A program made the translations under genes and the position numbers. Shown here piece by piece: positions 7,565-9,707 of a stretch of DNA of 9,707 nt. The first letter of the stretch is position 1; the number at the start of each line of letters is the position of its first letter. The notes below the pieces were generated by a model. That model searched no databases. It saw only the letters and a program-made list of their open reading frames with translations, and was not told the DNA's origin. Location: assembly GCA_021808205.1 (NCBI GenBank), contig JAKBCD010000029.1:1-9707 (forward strand), given 5' to 3'. The DNA comes from Pseudomonadota bacterium. Lineage in GTDB: Bacteria > Pseudomonadota > Alphaproteobacteria > Acetobacterales > Acetobacteraceae.

Positions 7565-8421
7565 GCGGCCTTCTTGTTCGCCGTGGCGAGAGAGATGATG
7601 CGCGCCAGCGTGGCGGTAAGCTCCCCGCGTTTCACCACCATGTCGATCATGCCGTGCTGGTGCAGATATTCAGCGCGCTGGAAGCCTTCGGGCAGTTTCT
7701 CGCGCACGGTTTGCTCGATAACCCGCGCACCCGCGAAGCCGATAAGCGTGCCGGGTTCGGCGATCTGGATATCGCCCAGCATGGCGAAAGAGGCGGTCAC
7801 ACCCCCGGTTGTGGGGTCTGTCAGCACCACGATGTAAGGCAGCCCGGCTTCCTTCACCATCTGGCTGGCGATGATGGAGCGGGGCATTTGCATGAGGCTG
7901 ATCGCCCCTTCCTGCATTCGCGCCCCGCCGGAGGAGGTGTAGACGATGAGGGGGGCGGCTTGCAGCACGGCGAGGCGGGCGGCGGCGACCAGGCCCTCGC
8001 CCACGGCGGAGCCCATGGAACCGCCCATGAATTCAAACGACATGGCGGCGACGACGGTGGTATGCCCGCCGACGGTGCCGTGGGCGACGAGGATCGCGTC
8101 GTCCTGTTTGGTTTTGTCCCGCGCGTCCTTCATCCGGTCCGCGTAGCGTTTCTGGTCCCGGAATTTAAGCGGGTCTGGCGTGGCTTTTGGCAGCTCAATG
8201 CGGGTGAATTGGCCGTCATCGAAGGTCCAGTAAAGCCTGTCCTGCGCGGTGGCGCGCATGTGGTGGCCGCAATGCGGGCAGACTTTTTTGCCCGCTTCCA
8301 GCTCGGTATGAAAGATCATCTGCTGGCAGGAGGGGCATTGATGCCAGAGATTGTCCGGCGCCTCCTTGCGGCCAAGCAGGGTGCGGATTTTGGGGCGGAC
8401 GAATTCGGTAAGCCAGCTCAT
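7561..8421 (-). CDS. accD: Acetyl-CoA carboxylase carboxyltransferase subunit beta
   Basis: A 286-residue carboxyltransferase beta subunit. With AccA it transfers CO2 from biotin-BCCP to acetyl-CoA, giving malonyl-CoA for fatty acid synthesis. The N-terminal zinc ribbon is complete (Cys29, Cys32, Cys48, Cys51). The crotonase-like fold shows GSMGSAVGE (134-142), SSGGARMQEG (163-172) and DPTTGGVTAS (202-211). The ATG at 8421 is chosen because MSWLTEF followed by KIRTLL is the usual family N-terminus. The frame stays open to 8520, but that stretch is Pro-rich, pyrimidine-rich and unlike AccD. No good ribosome binding site precedes the ATG. folC overlaps its stop. trpA, the common upstream partner in alphaproteobacteria, is absent and AT-rich accessory DNA lies there instead. 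Confidence 0.96.
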   Translation of the reverse strand: MSWLTEFVRPKIRTLLGRKEAPDNLWHQCPSCQQMIFHTELEAGKKVCPHCGHHMRATAQDRLYWTFDDGQFTRIELPKATPDPLKFRDQKRYADRMKDARDKTKQDDAILVAHGTVGGHTTVVAAMSFEFMGGSMGSAVGEGLVAAARLAVLQAAPLIVYTSSGGARMQEGAISLMQMPRSIIASQMVKEAGLPYIVVLTDPTTGGVTASFAMLGDIQIAEPGTLIGFAGARVIEQTVREKLPEGFQRAEYLHQHGMIDMVVKRGELTATLARIISLATANKKAA

Positions 8422-8574
8422 GGGGTAGGGATTTAGCCGGTTTGGGGGAGGAAGGGAAGGTTTCTGGGGGAGATGGATGGTTAAGGCAAAATCGGTTCCA
8501 GGGGGCCAGACATCGAACACTCGCTCGGTCCTCCAGCGGTTGCCGGTAATCAGTCGGAGTGTTACATTCTAGTT
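8422..8574. other. Divergent intergenic region and compositional boundary
   Basis: This gap separates the accD start (- strand) from the first gene of the AT-rich block (+ strand). The accD side is strongly strand-biased: read in the accD direction, about 8422-8475 is a C/T-rich leader. G+C falls sharply after about 8570. A 7-bp inverted repeat, AACACTC (8516-8522) and GAGTGTT (8557-8563), is separated by 34 nt. No tRNA or trpA remnant was recognised that would mark an integration site. The region must hold the promoter of accD-folC, but no convincing -35/-10 pair was found for it. Confidence 0.45.
8540..8568 (+). promoter_or_regulatory. Possible sigma70-type promoter for the amber-interrupted gene
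   Basis: TTGCCG (8540-8545) and TACATT (8563-8568) each match 4 of 6 bases of the -35 and -10 consensus and are separated by exactly 17 nt. A start site about 7 nt after the -10 would fall on or next to the A of the ATG at 8575, which would make the message leaderless. This agrees with the absence of a ribosome binding site upstream of that ATG. One arm of the flanking inverted repeat touches the -10 box. Matches this weak arise by chance, so confidence is low. Confidence 0.25.
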
Positions 8575-8940
8575 ATGATTGTAGGAGTACCAGAATTCGT
8601 TGAGCTGCGTGACACAGCCATCGGGTGGCTTAATCTCGCTTAGGAAATTGCAATCAAAGAGGTTCAAGAGTTTCAAGACGCGAGTTCTCTATTCGATGAA
8701 ATCGAAGAAGAGCATGGCCAGTCCAAAGCCGACGAAGAAACGACCAAGTTTTGGAATGCCTCCCGCTATAAGTTGAATAATTCCATTTCGCTTCTCCAGC
8801 AGTCTATGGAAATTGAGCTGAAGGCACGAATTGCCAAAGTTAGTCCGTATCTGCTTAGTGACTGTTTCAAAAGTGCAGTTTTAACCAAAAATTTCAAGCA
8901 TGTATCTGTAAAGATTGAAAATATTTCCAAAATCTTCTAA
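8575..8940 (+). pseudogene. Amber-interrupted hypothetical gene, helical, possibly HEPN-like
   Basis: The frame from the ATG at 8575 to the TAA at 8938-8940 gives 121 codons that read as natural protein throughout, except for a TAG at codon 23 (8641-8643). Before it: MIVGVPEFVELRDTAIGWLN. After it, a charged, helical stretch rich in Glu and Lys, containing FWNASRYKLNN and LLQQSMEIELKAR, then KVSPYLL. The second half resembles the amphipathic helix pattern of HEPN-type proteins, but no R-x(4-6)-H catalytic motif is present. The C-terminus may also be missing. G+C is much lower than in the hyf or accD genes. It is probably a decayed accessory gene. A sequencing error or a conserved short ORF cannot be excluded. 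The family was not firmly recognised. Confidence 0.55.
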
Positions 8941-8985
8941 TAGAATTTTGGCTGAAACTGTGGCAACCTGACTGCAACTCGAAAG

Positions 8986-8991
8986 AAGGAG
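8986..8991 (+). promoter_or_regulatory. Ribosome binding site AAGGAG for the 80-aa gene
   Basis: AAGGAG lies 5 nt before the GTG at 8997. It decides this non-ATG start and is the main evidence that the small reading frame is translated. Confidence 0.6.
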
Positions 8992-8996
8992 CTGAA

Positions 8997-9239
8997 GTGG
9001 CCAACCACAGTCCAAAGAAACGCAATCCTGAGCTGATCAAAATTGCCAATACAATTCCTAAAGGAGATAACCTTTATGAGGTTGAAATGGAGCTGTCTGG
9101 GGACAGCTCCATAAAGCTAAAAATTTCAGTTACTGTTGAGGCAGATCAGGAGGTAGAGGTTTGTGAGAAGGTGTACACTGAGCTTTACAATCTGTTTTGT
9201 CGGTTGGCTCAGGATGTTGGTCTACCCGCTTCCTCTTAG
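8997..9239 (+). CDS. Small hypothetical protein (80 aa)
   Basis: An 80-residue protein starting at GTG. The start is well supported by AAGGAG at 8986-8991, 5 nt upstream, one of the best ribosome binding sites in the window. The N-terminus is basic (MANHSPKKRNPELIK). The middle reads as alternating beta-strand residues (YEVEMELSG, then SIKLKISVTVEA), and the C-terminal third is a likely helix (VCEKVYTELYNLFCRLAQDVG). There is no signal peptide or membrane segment. It follows the amber-interrupted gene by 56 nt on the same strand and may form a two-gene unit with it. A perfect 11-bp hairpin lies inside the coding region. No family was recognised and no function is assigned. Confidence 0.6.
   Translation: MANHSPKKRNPELIKIANTIPKGDNLYEVEMELSGDSSIKLKISVTVEADQEVEVCEKVYTELYNLFCRLAQDVGLPASS
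9087..9112. repeat. Perfect 11-bp inverted repeat (hairpin) inside the 80-aa gene
   Basis: ATGGAGCTGTC (9087-9097) is followed by a TGGG loop (9098-9101) and GACAGCTCCAT (9102-9112), an exact reverse complement. Neither strand shows a U-tract immediately after it, so it does not look like a standard intrinsic terminator. It codes for MELSGDSSI of the 80-aa protein and could be an RNA structure, a regulatory element or coincidence. Confidence 0.7.
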
Positions 9240-9244
9240 AAAAA

Positions 9245-9330
9245 TCTAGATGACCAGTTATTACTGCTTTCCCTCCGGTCAAATCTATATACAAGTGACC
9301 TGAGGGATATTCATATTCTTTATCGTTCAT
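9245..9330 (-). pseudogene. 5' fragment of a short hypothetical gene
   Basis: An ATG at 9330 with AAGG 6 nt upstream opens a frame that begins MNDKEYEYPSGHLYIDLTGG and continues KAVITGHL. This part has normal protein composition. The frame stays open to 9130, giving 66 codons, but the remainder runs antisense to the 80-aa gene and reads as basic, Pro-rich noise. The simplest reading is a gene whose 3' part was lost at a junction near 9240. A short intact protein overlapping the + strand gene tail-to-tail is the alternative. It lies 57 nt downstream of the IS-truncated gene on the same strand. No family was recognised. Confidence 0.4.
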
Positions 9331-9332
9331 CG

Positions 9333-9346
9333 TTTACCTTGGTAAA
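9333..9346. promoter_or_regulatory. 14-bp palindrome over the ribosome binding site of the - strand fragment
   Basis: TTTACC (9333-9338) and GGTAAA (9341-9346) are exact complementary arms around a 2-nt centre, ending 2 nt before the ATG at 9330. On the - strand the centre forms the AAGG of the putative ribosome binding site. It could be an operator-type site; no regulator is visible. Confidence 0.3.
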
Positions 9347-9387
9347 ATTGAAATTATGGCGTAGTTGCCAATCAATTTTTACCAGAT

Positions 9388-9570
9388 TTAATCATGGTAC
9401 ACTTGAACGTACCATTGTCCGTTGCTCTGATCTTTCCAAGAAATTTTGTACAATATTTCAAATGATGTAGAACTTGTGCTAACTTTAGAAGTGCATGTGG
9501 TGATTTGATTCTGCTGACTAGAATTAGGGCCAAAACCCAATAAACTTGTTGATATTTCCTTGATCGGATG
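9388..9570 (-). pseudogene. 3' remnant of a hypothetical gene cut by an IS5-family element
   Basis: About 60 C-terminal residues of an AT-rich gene are left, reading HPIKEISTSLLGFGPNSS, then a Thr/Ser/Gln-rich stretch and SNGQWYVQVYHD before a TAA at 9388-9390. Ser/Thr-rich content with alternating polar residues and Trp/Tyr near the end suggests a beta-rich, perhaps extracytoplasmic domain, but this is inference. The frame continues to 9684, yet the part beyond about 9570 is the antisense of the transposase start and belongs to the insertion sequence. The 5' part may lie beyond the element, outside the window. A 7-bp inverted repeat, ATGGTAC (9394-9400) and GTACCAT (9409-9415), sits just before the stop. 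No family was recognised. Confidence 0.5.
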
Positions 9571-9707
9571 ATTCTCTACTCCCGATTCGGGGGTGGTAAA
9601 TGAGGCGGAACCTATTTTGGCTGTCTGACAAGCAATGGGCGAAAATTGAGCCGCTTTTGCCAACTGATGTCCGGGGCAAAGCACGTGTTGATGACCGGAA
9701 GGTACTG
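9567..9707 (+). mobile_element. Left end of an IS5-family insertion sequence (partial)
   Basis: The end of an insertion sequence, recognised from the transposase N-terminus that starts at 9600. The outer boundary is placed at about 9567-9572, where the - strand gene loses sense. The terminal inverted repeat cannot be fixed because the other end is outside the window. The interrupted palindrome CCCGATTCGGG (9581-9591) lies between the boundary and the transposase start and may be part of the transposase-binding end. Confidence 0.7.
9600..9707 (+). CDS. IS5-family transposase, N-terminal 36 residues (runs off the window)
   Basis: The ATG at 9600 opens a frame to the window end (36 codons, no stop). 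It begins MRRNLFWLSDKQWAKIEPLL and continues PTDVRGKARVDD. This is the characteristic start of IS5-family DDE transposases of the IS427/IS1031-like type (family pattern LSDEQW..IEPLLP...RG..RVDDRRV). The DDE catalytic residues lie downstream, outside the window. In many relatives the transposase is split into two frames joined by -1 frameshifting, which cannot be judged here. It is probably transcribed from the IS end itself. Confidence 0.88.
   Translation, partial: MRRNLFWLSDKQWAKIEPLLPTDVRGKARVDDRKVL

Noticed and set aside
6881..7837. Long + strand open frame (318 codons) across folC and accD
   Set aside because: It is antisense to folC and accD, both of which carry full family motifs. The product is Gly-rich and Gln-rich with no recognisable domain or ribosome binding site.
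8516..8563. tRNA or attachment-site remnant at the island edge
   Set aside because: A 7-bp inverted repeat with a 34-nt spacer is present, but no T-loop (GGTTCGA-type) or CCA end could be found.
8641..8643. Programmed UAG recoding (pyrrolysine or amber suppression)
   Set aside because: There is only one TAG, neighbouring genes use TAG as a normal stop (folC, the 80-aa gene), and no recoding element is seen. A nonsense mutation is simpler.
9130..9239. Antisense continuation of the - strand 9330 gene as real coding sequence
   Set aside because: The + strand 80-aa gene has a strong ribosome binding site and better protein character here. The - strand translation becomes Pro/Lys-rich noise.
1..9707. 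CRISPR array or tandem repeats
   Set aside because: No regularly spaced repeats of 20-40 bases were seen on reading the whole window.

Overview
The window comes from a GC-rich bacterial chromosome. Gene content and order point to an alphaproteobacterium, most likely Acetobacteraceae (Acidocella/Acidiphilium-like). The signs are a hyfBCEFG-type operon, the classical accD-folC pair, and an IS5-family transposase of a type common in that group. The taxonomic call is inference, because no rRNA or marker gene is present.

Region 1 (1-5281, + strand) is a tightly coupled operon: the end of a hyfB-like gene, then hyfC-, hyfE-, hyfF- and hyfG-like genes. Stop and start codons overlap at three junctions (ATGA, GTGA, ATGA), and hyfB and hyfC are 2 nt apart. 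Together they encode the membrane arm and the large-subunit homologue of a complex I / group 4 hydrogenase-like enzyme. The large subunit has lost all four cysteines that hold the NiFe centre: CxxC is replaced by S162..A165 near the N-terminus and by S449..G452 at the C-terminus. Its NuoC-like N-terminal domain is also shortened. The complex is therefore best read as an energy-converting hydrogenase-related (Ehr-type) complex, not a hydrogenase. No small subunit (HyfI/NuoB-like) gene follows hyfG.

Region 2 (5286-8421, - strand) reads accD, folC, then a Tat-exported purple-acid-phosphatase-like enzyme. It converges on hyfG with only 4 nt between stop codons. accD and folC overlap (TGA/TTG). 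accD starts fatty acid synthesis and folC makes folyl-polyglutamates. The phosphatase is probably a later addition downstream.

Region 3 (about 8530-9707) is AT-richer and looks like accessory DNA next to accD, where trpA commonly lies in alphaproteobacteria. It holds a + strand gene broken by an in-frame amber codon (helical, possibly HEPN-like), a small + strand gene with a strong ribosome binding site, and two - strand gene remnants. One of these remnants is cut by the left end of an IS5-family element whose transposase runs off the window. The region looks like a decaying accessory or defence-type cassette bounded by an insertion sequence.
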